Origin: Flavobacterium sp.
Lineage (GTDB): Bacteria > Bacteroidota > Bacteroidia > Flavobacteriales > Flavobacteriaceae
NCBI GenBank assembly: GCA_012270005.1
Contig: JAAXJD010000061.1
Span: 1-37,466, forward strand
Reading direction: 5' to 3'
Length of the DNA stretch: 37,466 nucleotides
Shown: positions 6,804 to 14,114 of the stretch, piece by piece
Layout: each line of letters opens with the position of its first letter
How positions within the stretch are numbered: position 1 is the stretch's first letter
Notes under the pieces: generated by a model
Told to the model about the DNA's origin: nothing
Seen by the model: only the letters and a program-made list of their open reading frames with translations
Database searches by the model: none
Position numbers and translations under genes: made by a program

Positions 6804-7289
6804 CCCTATTTCTATAACTTCAAGGTTTTGAATTTTATCGCCATCAATTTCAAAACGGAGCATGGTACGCACCTGATGAAACCCATGCACACCGGCAGCA
6901 CCCGGATTCATGTGGATGAGCCCAAGTTTAGGGTCGGGCATTACCTTAAGGATATGCGAGTGGCCACAAATAAAAATCTTGGGTGGGTTCTGCTGAATTT
7001 CAGTACGGATTGCCTGATTGTATTTCCCGGGGTAACCGCCTATGTGCGTTATCCACACATCAACCCCTTCACACATAAAGCGATTGTTTAACGGAAACTC
7101 CAGCCGTGCCTTAGCGTCGTCTATATTGCCATACACCGCCCTTAGCGGTTTTTCTCTTTTTATGGTATCGGTTACTGCCAGGTCGCCAATATCTCCCGCA
7201 TGCCACACTTCATCGGCCTGGCGCACGTATTTCATTATAGTATCGTCTATATAGCTATGGGTGTCTGATAGCAGGAGTATTTTTGTCAA
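6792..7289 (-). CDS. YfcE/MJ0936-type metallophosphoesterase
   Basis: A 165-residue cytoplasmic calcineurin-like phosphoesterase, probably hydrolysing phosphodiesters with a dinuclear metal centre. The family motifs run in order: LLLSDTHS near the start, HAGDIGD, VYGNID, ITHIGG and CGHSH, then the MNPGAAG C-terminal motif. I chose the TTG at 7289-7287, giving TKILLLSDTHS. Family members begin this way, and a promoter box (TATCTTTG, 7311-7304) lies only 15 bp upstream. The longer ATG frame from 7475 would add 62 unconserved residues, would lie upstream of that promoter and would overlap the divergent gene. It overlaps the barrel gene by four bases at the 3' end. Confidence 0.88.
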   Translation of the reverse strand: MTKILLLSDTHSYIDDTIMKYVRQADEVWHAGDIGDLAVTDTIKREKPLRAVYGNIDDAKARLEFPLNNRFMCEGVDVWITHIGGYPGKYNQAIRTEIQQNPPKIFICGHSHILKVMPDPKLGLIHMNPGAAGVHGFHQVRTMLRFEIDGDKIQNLEVIEIGKRG

Positions 7290-7303
7290 AATAATATTTT
7301 TAC

Positions 7304-7334
7304 CAAAGATAGCATTTGCAGTTTTATGTAGCAA
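7304..7334 (-). promoter_or_regulatory. Promoter of the metallophosphoesterase
   Basis: Minus-strand TTG (7334-7332), a 20-bp spacer and TATCTTTG (7311-7304). Transcription should begin near 7299, leaving a leader of only about 10 nt before the TTG start codon at 7289. Confidence 0.6.
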
Positions 7335-7374
7335 ACCAAAAGGAAAGCGTACGTAAAGCGGCTTATAAATTTTG

Positions 7375-7382
7375 TAAATTTG
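7375..7382 (+). promoter_or_regulatory. -7 box of the HipA_2/DUF3037 operon
   Basis: TAAATTTG matches TAnnTTTG and lies 30 bp before the ATG at 7413. No clear -33 TTG was found. It diverges from the phosphoesterase promoter. Confidence 0.45.
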
Positions 7383-7412
7383 TAATGATATATCACCAAT
7401 CGCAAAACCAGC

Positions 7413-7958
7413 ATGGAAATCGGAAGACAATTTAATACTCTGACCGTAAAGGAATATTTCTTTTATATAGAGCATAATAAAAAATATACAGACTTTTACA
7501 CTCTAGGCCTTTATAGGTCGGTTTTAGAGAACGAAAATTTAAGCCTTACTGAAAAAATAGAAGTCCGAAATTTTGCGCACACTTACTTTAAAAGAGCGTT
7601 CGAGTTTCTGCAACTAAAAGACCCTGCGACCTACGTAGCTATTTCTATATTAGGACAGGATACAACAGTAGCAGATAAACAACAATTATGGGAAGATTTA
7701 AAAATAAACCAGCAAAAAATACTTTCATCAAAGGGTATTAAACACAGAAACTTTGGGGTGTACTCTAAGCATTCCTGTGATTACGATAATTGTATTTGGA
7801 ACGGCGTTATGGTAAAATCAGGTTCAAAACTTGCTTATGATAGCATGCACTTTAAAAGTGACCGTAACAACTATGAGGCTAAAGAAAAATCGAACAGAAG
7901 AAAAGTCGAACGCAAAAAAGTCAGGCAGATAATAAAAAGTGAACTTGAGGAAATTTAA
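7413..7958 (+). CDS. Hypothetical protein, first gene of the HipA_2 operon
   Basis: A 181-residue soluble protein without signal peptide or membrane segment; I do not recognise it. The middle holds a conserved-looking stretch GVYSKHSCDYDNCIWNG (two Cys, several Asp/His), and the C-terminus is strongly basic (about residues 155-175, with repeated Lys/Arg pairs), which could bind nucleic acid. Its stop is three bases before the start of the HipA-like kinase, so the two are translated from one message. The DNA is more A/T-rich than that of the kinase gene. It could be a substrate or regulator of the kinase or an unrelated newcomer in the operon. Confidence 0.65.
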   Translation: MEIGRQFNTLTVKEYFFYIEHNKKYTDFYTLGLYRSVLENENLSLTEKIEVRNFAHTYFKRAFEFLQLKDPATYVAISILGQDTTVADKQQLWEDLKINQQKILSSKGIKHRNFGVYSKHSCDYDNCIWNGVMVKSGSKLAYDSMHFKSDRNNYEAKEKSNRRKVERKKVRQIIKSELEEI

Positions 7959-7961
7959 TCC

Positions 7962-8756
7962 ATGAAAGAAAATAAAACCCTGCGTACGGTTACCGTTACG
8001 CGCTATATAACGCCGCTGCGCGAAGGCGGATCGCTCCCCGCGCTGGCAGAGGCAGACGACGAATTTAAATACGTACTAAAGTTTAAAGGTGCCGGGCACG
8101 GAACCAAGGCATTGATTGCCGAACTACTGGGTGGTGAAATAGCCCGCACACTTGGATTGCCGGTGCCTGAGTTAGTATTTGCTCACCTCGATGAAGCTTT
8201 TGGCCGTACCGAAGCCGACGAAGAAATACAAGACCTCTTACAATTTAGCGAAGGGTTAAACCTGGCCCTGCACTACCTTAGTGGTGCGATCAACTACGAC
8301 CCTGTAGTAACGGTGGTAGATGAAAAGCTGGCATCGCAAATTGTGTGGCTGGATGCTTACATAACCAATGTAGACCGTACGTTTAGAAACACCAATATGC
8401 TTATTTGGCATAAGGACCTATGGCTCATAGACCACGGCGCGTCTTTTTACTTTCACCACTCGTTTACAGACCCTAAAGGTCATGCGGTATTACCTTTTTC
8501 GTTGATAAAAGACCATGTGCTATTGCCGCAGGCGGCTAAACTTACTGAGGTTGACGCCGAGTTTAAAGCGATTCTCACTGCCGATACGCTACGTAGTATT
8601 GTTAACCTGCTGCCCAACGAATGGCTGCAGTGGGAAGGCATGGAGTTAACTCCAGACGAAATACGCGATGTATACTTCGACTTCCTGGTTACGCGATTAG
8701 AAAATTCTGACATTTTTATAAAACAGGCACAGCATGCAAGACAGGCACTTATATGA
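7962..8756 (+). CDS. HipA-like kinase (HipA_2 family)
   Basis: A 264-residue protein of the HipA_2 type, shorter than HipA toxin (about 440) and without the N-terminal subdomain. A phosphate-loop-like region precedes a Glu-containing helix (KFKGAGHGTKALIAEL, about 40-55), and PVPELV follows at 67-72. The catalytic loop is YITNVDRTFRNTN (133-145; Asp138 and Asn143/145) and the metal-binding DFG equivalent is LIDHG (Asp157). It should phosphorylate a protein or small molecule, but the target is not known for this family. It sits between the unknown 181-residue protein (3-bp gap) and the DUF3037 gene (23-bp overlap); the HipA_2 plus DUF3037 pairing is a recurrent one in bacteria. Whether it is a toxin is open. 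Confidence 0.82.
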   Translation: MKENKTLRTVTVTRYITPLREGGSLPALAEADDEFKYVLKFKGAGHGTKALIAELLGGEIARTLGLPVPELVFAHLDEAFGRTEADEEIQDLLQFSEGLNLALHYLSGAINYDPVVTVVDEKLASQIVWLDAYITNVDRTFRNTNMLIWHKDLWLIDHGASFYFHHSFTDPKGHAVLPFSLIKDHVLLPQAAKLTEVDAEFKAILTADTLRSIVNLLPNEWLQWEGMELTPDEIRDVYFDFLVTRLENSDIFIKQAQHARQALI

Positions 8757-9117
8757 GTATGCAGTGATTCGCGTAGTGCCGAGGGTAGAACGCGAAGAGT
8801 TTGTAAACGTGGGTATAATACTGTTTTGCAAGCGGAAGAAGTTTATTAAAGTACTGCATCACATCAACTCTGCTAAAGTGCTGTCTATATGTCCAGATAC
8901 TGATATTGAACAGTTGCAGCAGAACATCGATTCGTTTGAAAACATAGCGCACGGAAGCCGTACTGCGGGCCCCATAGCGCAAATGGAAATAGCGGAACGC
9001 TTCAGGTGGTTAACGGCGGTACGTAGCTCCGTAATACAGACCTCAAGGCCGCACCCGGGGCTCTGCCCTGACCCGGAAGAAAAAGCTGCGCAACTGTTCC
9101 GCGAACTGGTGCTTTAG
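8734..9117 (+). CDS. DUF3037 protein
   Basis: A 127-residue protein of the DUF3037 family. Features are the opening YEYAVIRVVPRVEREEFVNVG, then ILFCKRK, and the end SVIQTSRPHPGLCPDPE, which is the most conserved part of the family. It has no signal peptide or membrane segment. Its first 23 bases overlap the end of the HipA_2 gene, which implies coupled translation. Its biochemical role is unknown; as the constant companion of HipA_2 it could be a substrate, adaptor or neutralising partner. Confidence 0.85.
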   Translation: MQDRHLYEYAVIRVVPRVEREEFVNVGIILFCKRKKFIKVLHHINSAKVLSICPDTDIEQLQQNIDSFENIAHGSRTAGPIAQMEIAERFRWLTAVRSSVIQTSRPHPGLCPDPEEKAAQLFRELVL

Positions 9118-9158
9118 CCTTCCTTAAGGTTGGCTTAAAATATGTCTACGAAAACAAG

Positions 9159-9193
9159 TTTCGTTACCAAAAAAGCGTTACCTTAGTAGTAAC
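9159..9193 (+). promoter_or_regulatory. Possible promoter/operator of the flavin-metal operon
   Basis: TACCTTAG (9179-9186) differs by one base from TAnnTTTG, and TTTC (9159-9162) lies at -33 distance. The box is overlapped by two CGTTACC repeats 14 bp apart (9162-9168, 9176-9182) and an inverted GTAAC (9189-9193), which may bind a regulator. Confidence 0.3.
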
Positions 9194-9214
9194 AAAGTAA
9201 TAGCAGTTAACAAC

Positions 9215-9652
9215 ATGAAACGCTTATTCCTGGGGCTTCTACTGGCTATGACGTCAGTAACTTTTGCCCAAAACTGGACCAACAGCCTTGCCGAGGCAAA
9301 AGCCACTGCCGCAAAAGAAAACAAAACAATAATCCTTGTATTTTCCGGCTCAGACTGGTGCGGCCCGTGTATAAAACTGGATAAAACCATTTGGCAATCC
9401 GAAGAGTTTAAAGCCGAAGCTGCAAGTAAATGGGTGCTGCTTCGCGCTGATTTCCCTAAAAAGAAAGAGCATGCCCTGCCTGCCGAACAGCAAAAACAAA
9501 ACGATGCATTAGCGGAAAAATATAACCGTGAGGGTAATTTTCCGTTGGTAGTGGTATTAGACCAAAACGGAAAAGTTTTGGGTAAAACAGGATTTAAAAA
9601 CCTTGCCCCTGCTGATTACATAACCCACCTGCATTCATTTGAAACTAAGTAA
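9215..9652 (+). CDS. Periplasmic thioredoxin-like protein
   Basis: A 145-residue thioredoxin-fold protein with a signal peptide (about 1-19, ending TFAQN), so it acts in the periplasm. The redox motif is SDWCGPCIKLD with Cys49 and Cys52, and NFPLVVVLDQNGKVLGKTGF carries the usual cis-Pro region. It is of the thioredoxin-7/DsbD-gamma type rather than a cytoplasmic thioredoxin. It opens a run of five genes; its stop codon abuts the ATG of apbE with no gap. In this setting it probably keeps cysteines of a neighbour reduced, the best candidate being the C-terminal CGC of the DUF4266 lipoprotein. That partner is inference. Confidence 0.88.
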   Translation: MKRLFLGLLLAMTSVTFAQNWTNSLAEAKATAAKENKTIILVFSGSDWCGPCIKLDKTIWQSEEFKAEAASKWVLLRADFPKKKEHALPAEQQKQNDALAEKYNREGNFPLVVVLDQNGKVLGKTGFKNLAPADYITHLHSFETK

Positions 9653-10639
9653 ATGAGGCATATACTAACGGTTTTAGCTCTTATTATTTGTCTGTCTGTT
9701 ACGGCGCAGGTACAGCATAAACGCAAGTTGTTTTTACTGGCGAGCCCGTTTGAAATGACGGTTGTTGCTAAAGACACTACCGAGGCAAATGCGTACATAG
9801 ACATGGCTATAAGCGAAGTAAAGCGCATAGAAAACATTATTTCAGACTGGATTCCTACCACTCAGGTTTCAGAGATTAATAAAAATGCGGGCATACAGCC
9901 GGTTAAGGTTTCAGACGAACTTTTGGGTCTTGTAGAGCGTGCCTTAAAAATAAGCGCCGTTACAGATGGTGCTTTTGATATTAGCTACGCATCCATGGAT
10001 AAAATATGGAAGTTTGACGGTAGCATGGAAGAGATGCCATCGGCTGAAGCCATAAAAAAATCAGTGGCGCGTATAGGGTACAAAAAGATTGTGGTAGATG
10101 CTGCAAACAAAACCATTTACCTACCCGAAAAAGGAATGAAACTGGGACTTGGCGGTATAGGCCAAGGGTATATAGCCGATAAAATAAAAGAGCTGCTGTA
10201 CAGTAAAGGCTGTAAGGCAGGGCTTGTAAACGTATCGGGAGACATCTTTGCCTGGGGCCGCCAGGCTAACGGCGAACAATGGAAAGTAGGGATTGTAAAC
10301 CCAGTGAACAAAAGTAAGGTATTTGCTCTTTTCCCGTTAGAAGACAGTGCTGTAGAAACATCAGGCAGTTACGAAAAATACGTTACCTTTAATGGCAAAA
10401 GATACTCGCATATAATAGATCCGCGTACGGGTTACCCGGCGTCGGGTGTTGTTAGTGTTTCGGTTTTTGCCAAAACTACAGAAGTGGCCGACGCGCTTGC
10501 TACAGGCATTTTTGTACTGGGTGTAGATGTGGGGCTTAACCTTGTTAACCAAATGCACGGTATAGGCTGTATTATAGTAGACGATAAAGGAGGCATACAT
10601 GCATCTAAAAATATTGATATAGAGAAATTTAAGTTATGA
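9653..10639 (+). CDS. apbE: FAD:protein FMN transferase (ApbE)
   Basis: A 328-residue ApbE-family enzyme that uses FAD to attach FMN covalently to Ser or Thr of target proteins outside the cytoplasm. A signal peptide (about 1-19) exports it. Family blocks are visible: MDKIWKFDG, LGLGGIGQGYIADKI, LVNVSGDIFAWG, SHIIDPRTGYPA and EVADALATGIFVLG, the last containing the Asp/Thr of the magnesium site. The length is normal. It is translated directly after the thioredoxin-like gene and overlaps the DUF4266 gene by four bases (ATGA). No Rnf, Nqr or FMN-bind protein, the classical targets, is encoded nearby, so its substrate is probably a product of this operon. The DUF3570 barrel carries an SGAS motif that could be it. 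Confidence 0.95.
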   Translation: MRHILTVLALIICLSVTAQVQHKRKLFLLASPFEMTVVAKDTTEANAYIDMAISEVKRIENIISDWIPTTQVSEINKNAGIQPVKVSDELLGLVERALKISAVTDGAFDISYASMDKIWKFDGSMEEMPSAEAIKKSVARIGYKKIVVDAANKTIYLPEKGMKLGLGGIGQGYIADKIKELLYSKGCKAGLVNVSGDIFAWGRQANGEQWKVGIVNPVNKSKVFALFPLEDSAVETSGSYEKYVTFNGKRYSHIIDPRTGYPASGVVSVSVFAKTTEVADALATGIFVLGVDVGLNLVNQMHGIGCIIVDDKGGIHASKNIDIEKFKL

Positions 10640-10845
10640 AAAAACTGTCATATATAGCAATAGGTATGTTACTGCTGCAATCCTGCAACAGCGTAAAGGA
10701 ATACCAGAAACAAAACATAAACGACCCTGACATGAAGCTTTCGGCGCGTTCATCCGAACGGTTTGAAACTAATTTCCAGGTATACAGGGAAGCAGCTGCC
10801 GGAGCTAATGGCGGGAAAACAGGTGGAGGTTGCGGCTGTAACTAA
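10636..10845 (+). CDS. DUF4266 small lipoprotein with C-terminal CGC
   Basis: A 69-residue lipoprotein: signal peptide with lipobox LLQSC (Cys17), about 30 residues with few features, then a Gly-rich tail ending GGGCGCN with Cys66 and Cys68. This ending is the hallmark of DUF4266. The two tail cysteines could bind a metal, form a disulfide handled by the neighbouring thioredoxin-like protein, or carry a modification. It overlaps apbE by four bases and precedes the DUF3570 barrel by 28 bp. In this cluster type DUF4266 and DUF3570 genes go together, which suggests a lipoprotein that docks on the barrel. Function is not established. Confidence 0.88.
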   Translation: MKKLSYIAIGMLLLQSCNSVKEYQKQNINDPDMKLSARSSERFETNFQVYREAAAGANGGKTGGGCGCN

Positions 10846-10873
10846 CCCATAAAACAGGACAATAACAACACAA

Positions 10874-12229
10874 ATGAAAAAAGTTTTTATACTACTCACC
10901 GGATTTTTTGGTGCCATGGGAGCGTACGCCCAGGAACAGGACAGCACCGAAGTTTCTTATAAAAAACGTGTGCTTGATGCTACCGAGGTTGATTTCCTGT
11001 TTAGCTACTATAAGCAGGATGGTGTACACTCTGCCGTAGAAGGTGGTCAGGGTACCGAAAAGCTGACTGACGTTACCCCTACCATTATAGTATCCATGCC
11101 GTTAAACGACGATGATGTGCTTACAGCAGATTTAGGCGTTTCTGCGTATTCATCGGCTTCGTCTGGTAACATTAACCCTTTCGCCTCTAAAAAACCACGC
11201 CTATGGCAAGCGAGTTCAGGTGCTTCCGCGACTGACCAGTTAACCGCGCTGGTATTAACCTACAGCCACAGCTCAGACGACAGAAACACCATTTGGAATG
11301 CACATATTTCCGGTTCAACCGAATACGATTATCATTCGCTGGGTTTTGGCGGAGGCTATACAAGGTTATTTAACGATAAAAATACCGAACTTACCATTTC
11401 GGGTAACGCCTACCTGGACCAGTGGATGCCTATTTACCCTAAAGAACTCCAGCAATGGAAAGATAACGGGAACAGTACCATTGGGGGCATCTATGAAGAT
11501 TTTACCATCACTAATGCTTTAGGTGACCTTGCCACAGGCTACAACCCTGAGAAATTTAAATTTCACTCTAACAAAAACCGTAACTCGTTTTCGTTATCGT
11601 TTAGTTTTAGCCAGGTGGTAAATAAACGTATGCAGTTTTCGTTATTTTTAGATGTACTGCAACAACAGGGGCTGCTTTCTACACCTTACCAAAGGATTTA
11701 CTTTGCTGATAAAGCCGACTACTACATCAGTCAGTTCCGCCTTGCCGATGATATTGAAAGGCTGCCGGGAACACGTTTTAAGCTGCCTATTGGTGCAAGG
11801 CTTAACTACTACGTAAACCAAAACCTTGTTATACGTAGCTATTACCGCTATTATACAGACGACTGGGGTATTACAGCGCACACGGCAAACATAGAGCTGC
11901 CAGTTAAACTTAACGACCGTTTTACCGTATACCCTATGTACAGGTATTATACGCAAACGGCGTCTAAGTACTTTGCTCCTTTTGAAACACATCTTAGTTC
12001 AGAAACGTATTATACATCAGACTACGACTTATCTAAGTTTAACGCCAGCCAGTATGGCGCGGGCTTTACATATACTGATATTTTTACGACTATGCACATC
12101 TGGAGCCTTGGCATAAAAAACATTGATGTGCGCTACAACCACTACGACCGTAGCGACGGGTTACACTCTGACATAGTGTCGTTTGCAGTAAAATTTGTAA
12201 TGGACGATAAGAAGAAAAAGAAGAACTAA
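10874..12229 (+). CDS. DUF3570 outer-membrane beta-barrel protein
   Basis: A 451-residue protein with a signal peptide (about 1-20, GAYAQ) and a long series of amphipathic strands with aromatic girdles (SYYRYYTDDW, PMYRYYTQT), ending in a strand (VSFAVKFVM) before a Lys-rich tail. The likely fold is a barrel of about 16 strands in the outer membrane. Residues 111-120 (WQASSGASAT) contain SGAS, similar to the S/T-G-A-S/T core that ApbE modifies, though the Asp usually found before it is missing. The gene lies in the same transcript as apbE, the DUF4266 lipoprotein and the MbfA-like exporter. A flavin-linked electron or metal path across the outer membrane is a reasonable guess but unproven. 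Confidence 0.87.
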   Translation: MKKVFILLTGFFGAMGAYAQEQDSTEVSYKKRVLDATEVDFLFSYYKQDGVHSAVEGGQGTEKLTDVTPTIIVSMPLNDDDVLTADLGVSAYSSASSGNINPFASKKPRLWQASSGASATDQLTALVLTYSHSSDDRNTIWNAHISGSTEYDYHSLGFGGGYTRLFNDKNTELTISGNAYLDQWMPIYPKELQQWKDNGNSTIGGIYEDFTITNALGDLATGYNPEKFKFHSNKNRNSFSLSFSFSQVVNKRMQFSLFLDVLQQQGLLSTPYQRIYFADKADYYISQFRLADDIERLPGTRFKLPIGARLNYYVNQNLVIRSYYRYYTDDWGITAHTANIELPVKLNDRFTVYPMYRYYTQTASKYFAPFETHLSSETYYTSDYDLSKFNASQYGAGFTYTDIFTTMHIWSLGIKNIDVRYNHYDRSDGLHSDIVSFAVKFVMDDKKKKKN

Positions 12230-12248
12230 AGTAATTTAAGTAAAGTGT

Positions 12249-13367
12249 ATGGATATAAAAAAGCTCAACGCCCAGTTGCAAAACGAAGTAGACACGGCGT
12301 TTTTATATGAAAGCATAGCCAATGTACAGGATGATGCCACTTTAAAAGCTGTACTGCTTATCCTGGCCAAAATAGAACATGGGCATGCCCACGCCATTTT
12401 ACAAAAATTACAGACCATAATACCGGGGGCTACTTTGCCCCCGGCTTCATTTAGGGCAAGGATACAATTAAAAGCCGGGAAGTTATTTGGCTACAGTTCT
12501 ATCATTGCGAACGTTAGCAACAGAGAACGCCAGTTTGCCGAGCACGCCGTAAAAAACAAGCTGGCGCAGGGCGAAAAGCCGAACGGTTTTGAGCACAACC
12601 ACCTGCGGATTATAGAGGCAGTAAATAAAAACCCTAACCTAAACGTATCGGGCGGATTACTGGCAAGTTTTGAAAGCAGGCACAAATCAGTAGGCGGCAA
12701 TGTGCTGAGGGCAGCTGTACTTGGTGCTAATGATGGACTGGTAAGTAACATGAGCCTTGTAATGGGTGTAGCCGGTGCCGCGGTAAACAACACTACAATT
12801 CTACTTACAGGTATTGCCGGGTTACTGGCAGGATCTATAAGTATGGCACTTGGCGAGTGGCTCTCTGTACAAAGTTCCAGGGAGCTTAACCAACGGCAAA
12901 TAGAACTGGAAACCGAAGAGCTTGAAAATTCTCCTGAGGAAGAACAACGTGAGCTTACCCTGATTTACGAGGCGAAAGGCATGGCACCCGATGAGGCTAA
13001 AGCGCTTGCTGCAAAGGCTTTTGAAAATAAAGAAGATGCGCTAAACGCTTTAGTAAGCGAAGAATTAGGTATTAATAAAGAAGAACTGGGCGGCTCGGCA
13101 TGGGAAGCTGCTATAGCCTCTTTTATGTTGTTTTCTATTGGTGCTATAATTCCGTTATACCCTTTTATATTTTTAAAAGGAGAAAACGCTATTTTGCTGA
13201 GTGTGGCAAGCAGTGTTGTAGGTTTGTTTGGTATTGGTTCTGCCATAACACTATTCACCGGAAAAAGTATTTTAAAATCGGGCTTACGCCAGGTTATATT
13301 TGGGCTTGCCGCTGCCGCTGTTACCTATGGTGTAGGTACGTTAATCGGGGTTCAAATTGCGGGCTAG
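12249..13367 (+). CDS. MbfA-type metal exporter: ferritin-like domain fused to a VIT/CCC1 membrane domain
   Basis: A 372-residue fusion. The N-terminal 150 residues form a ferritin-like helical domain with Glu13, Glu21 and a Glu43-x-x-His46 pair typical of a di-iron site. The C-terminal part is a VIT1/CCC1 transporter: LGANDGLVSNMSLVMGVAGA opens the first membrane helix. An acidic cytoplasmic stretch (ELETEELENSPEEEQREL) and the last three helices follow. MbfA proteins of this design export Fe(II) or Mn(II) in other bacteria; the metal here is not determined. The gene starts 19 bp after the DUF3570 stop with no promoter or terminator between them, and the operon's only strong terminator follows it, so it belongs to the ApbE operon. 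Confidence 0.88.
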   Translation: MDIKKLNAQLQNEVDTAFLYESIANVQDDATLKAVLLILAKIEHGHAHAILQKLQTIIPGATLPPASFRARIQLKAGKLFGYSSIIANVSNRERQFAEHAVKNKLAQGEKPNGFEHNHLRIIEAVNKNPNLNVSGGLLASFESRHKSVGGNVLRAAVLGANDGLVSNMSLVMGVAGAAVNNTTILLTGIAGLLAGSISMALGEWLSVQSSRELNQRQIELETEELENSPEEEQRELTLIYEAKGMAPDEAKALAAKAFENKEDALNALVSEELGINKEELGGSAWEAAIASFMLFSIGAIIPLYPFIFLKGENAILLSVASSVVGLFGIGSAITLFTGKSILKSGLRQVIFGLAAAAVTYGVGTLIGVQIAG

Positions 13368-13442
13368 GTACTATGTAATTAAAATAAAACGTGCTAATTA
13401 AATCCTTGTAATAATATTTAATAACAACGTTTTAAAAATATA

Positions 13443-13489
13443 AAGGTTCCTAAAATGATTATACATTTTTAGGAACCTTACTTTTTTTT
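13443..13489 (+). terminator. Strong terminator of the flavin-metal operon
   Basis: A 13-bp perfect stem, AAGGTTCCTAAAA (13443-13455) with 13467-13479, followed by AC and eight Ts (13482-13489). On the minus strand the hairpin is followed by a weaker T-rich run, so it may also serve the convergent bcp gene, which ends at 13498. Confidence 0.85.
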
Positions 13490-13497
13490 GGTTTAGC

Positions 13498-13950
13498 TTA
13501 TTTTAAAATCTGAGCGGCGTGCGCTTTTGTTTTTACATCGGTAATAACTTCATCAATAACTCCCTCTTCATTGATAACAAATGTGGTACGGTGAATACCA
13601 TCAAAAGTGCGCCCCATAAATTTCTTTGGACCCCATACGCCAAACGCATTTAAAACCGAATGATCTTCGTCTGCCAGTAGCGGAAACGGCAGGCTATATT
13701 TTTCGGCAAATTTCGCCTGTTTTTTTACTGGGTCTGCGCTTACACCAAGAAGCGAATATCCTAATGCTTCAAAGCGTTGATGATTATCCCTCAAATCACA
13801 TGCCTCGGCAGTACACCCTGGGGTATCTGCTTTCGGGTAAAAAAACACCACAAGCTTTTTTCCTTTATAATCTGCCAGTGTATGTGTTTTACCATTTTGG
13901 TCTACACCAGAAAATTCCGGTGCTTTATCTCCTTTTTGTAATGTTGTCAT
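13498..13950 (-). CDS. bcp: Thioredoxin-dependent peroxiredoxin (Bcp/PrxQ)
   Basis: A 150-residue cytoplasmic peroxidase that reduces hydrogen peroxide and organic peroxides with electrons from thioredoxin. The peroxidatic Cys46 lies in FYPKADTPGCTAEACDLRD, with the resolving Cys51 five residues later, the atypical two-Cys arrangement of this subfamily. GVSADPVKKQAKFAEKYSL and TFVINEEGVI complete the fold. Length is standard. It is a single gene on the minus strand with a -7 box TAAATTTG (13986-13979) about 29 bp before the ATG, and it converges with the metal exporter gene, sharing the hairpin between them. Confidence 0.95.
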   Translation of the reverse strand: MTTLQKGDKAPEFSGVDQNGKTHTLADYKGKKLVVFFYPKADTPGCTAEACDLRDNHQRFEALGYSLLGVSADPVKKQAKFAEKYSLPFPLLADEDHSVLNAFGVWGPKKFMGRTFDGIHRTTFVINEEGVIDEVITDVKTKAHAAQILK

Positions 13951-13978
13951 GTAGTTTCTATTTGATTTTAGTGTTACC

Positions 13979-13986
13979 CAAATTTA
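13979..13986 (-). promoter_or_regulatory. -7 box of bcp
   Basis: Minus-strand TAAATTTG, matching TAnnTTTG, 29 bp upstream of the bcp start codon. No convincing -33 element was seen. Confidence 0.45.
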
Positions 13987-14054
13987 CCTAATATCTGTAC
14001 ACATTCTGTTCAAATATCCAAAATTAACAGCTGTTTACTTTCTTTATCGCGGGC

Positions 14055-14062
14055 TAACTTTG
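14055..14062 (+). promoter_or_regulatory. -7 box of nth
   Basis: TAACTTTG matches TAnnTTTG and lies 52 bp before the nth ATG. Confidence 0.45.
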
Positions 14063-14114
14063 TACAGGATTGTATGGTTTAAGGTATATTTGCTAAAAAA
14101 TCTGAGTACCCGAA

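Noticed and set aside
6792-7475. Full 227-residue phosphoesterase frame from the ATG at 7475
   Set aside because: The first 62 residues are not family-like, the promoter lies inside them, and they overlap the divergent HipA_2 operon and its promoter.
9117-9139. Palindrome AAGCC-TTCCTTAAGG-TTGGCTT as terminator after DUF3037
   Set aside because: The centre is fully palindromic, leaving no loop, the stem has two T:T mismatches, and no T-run follows.
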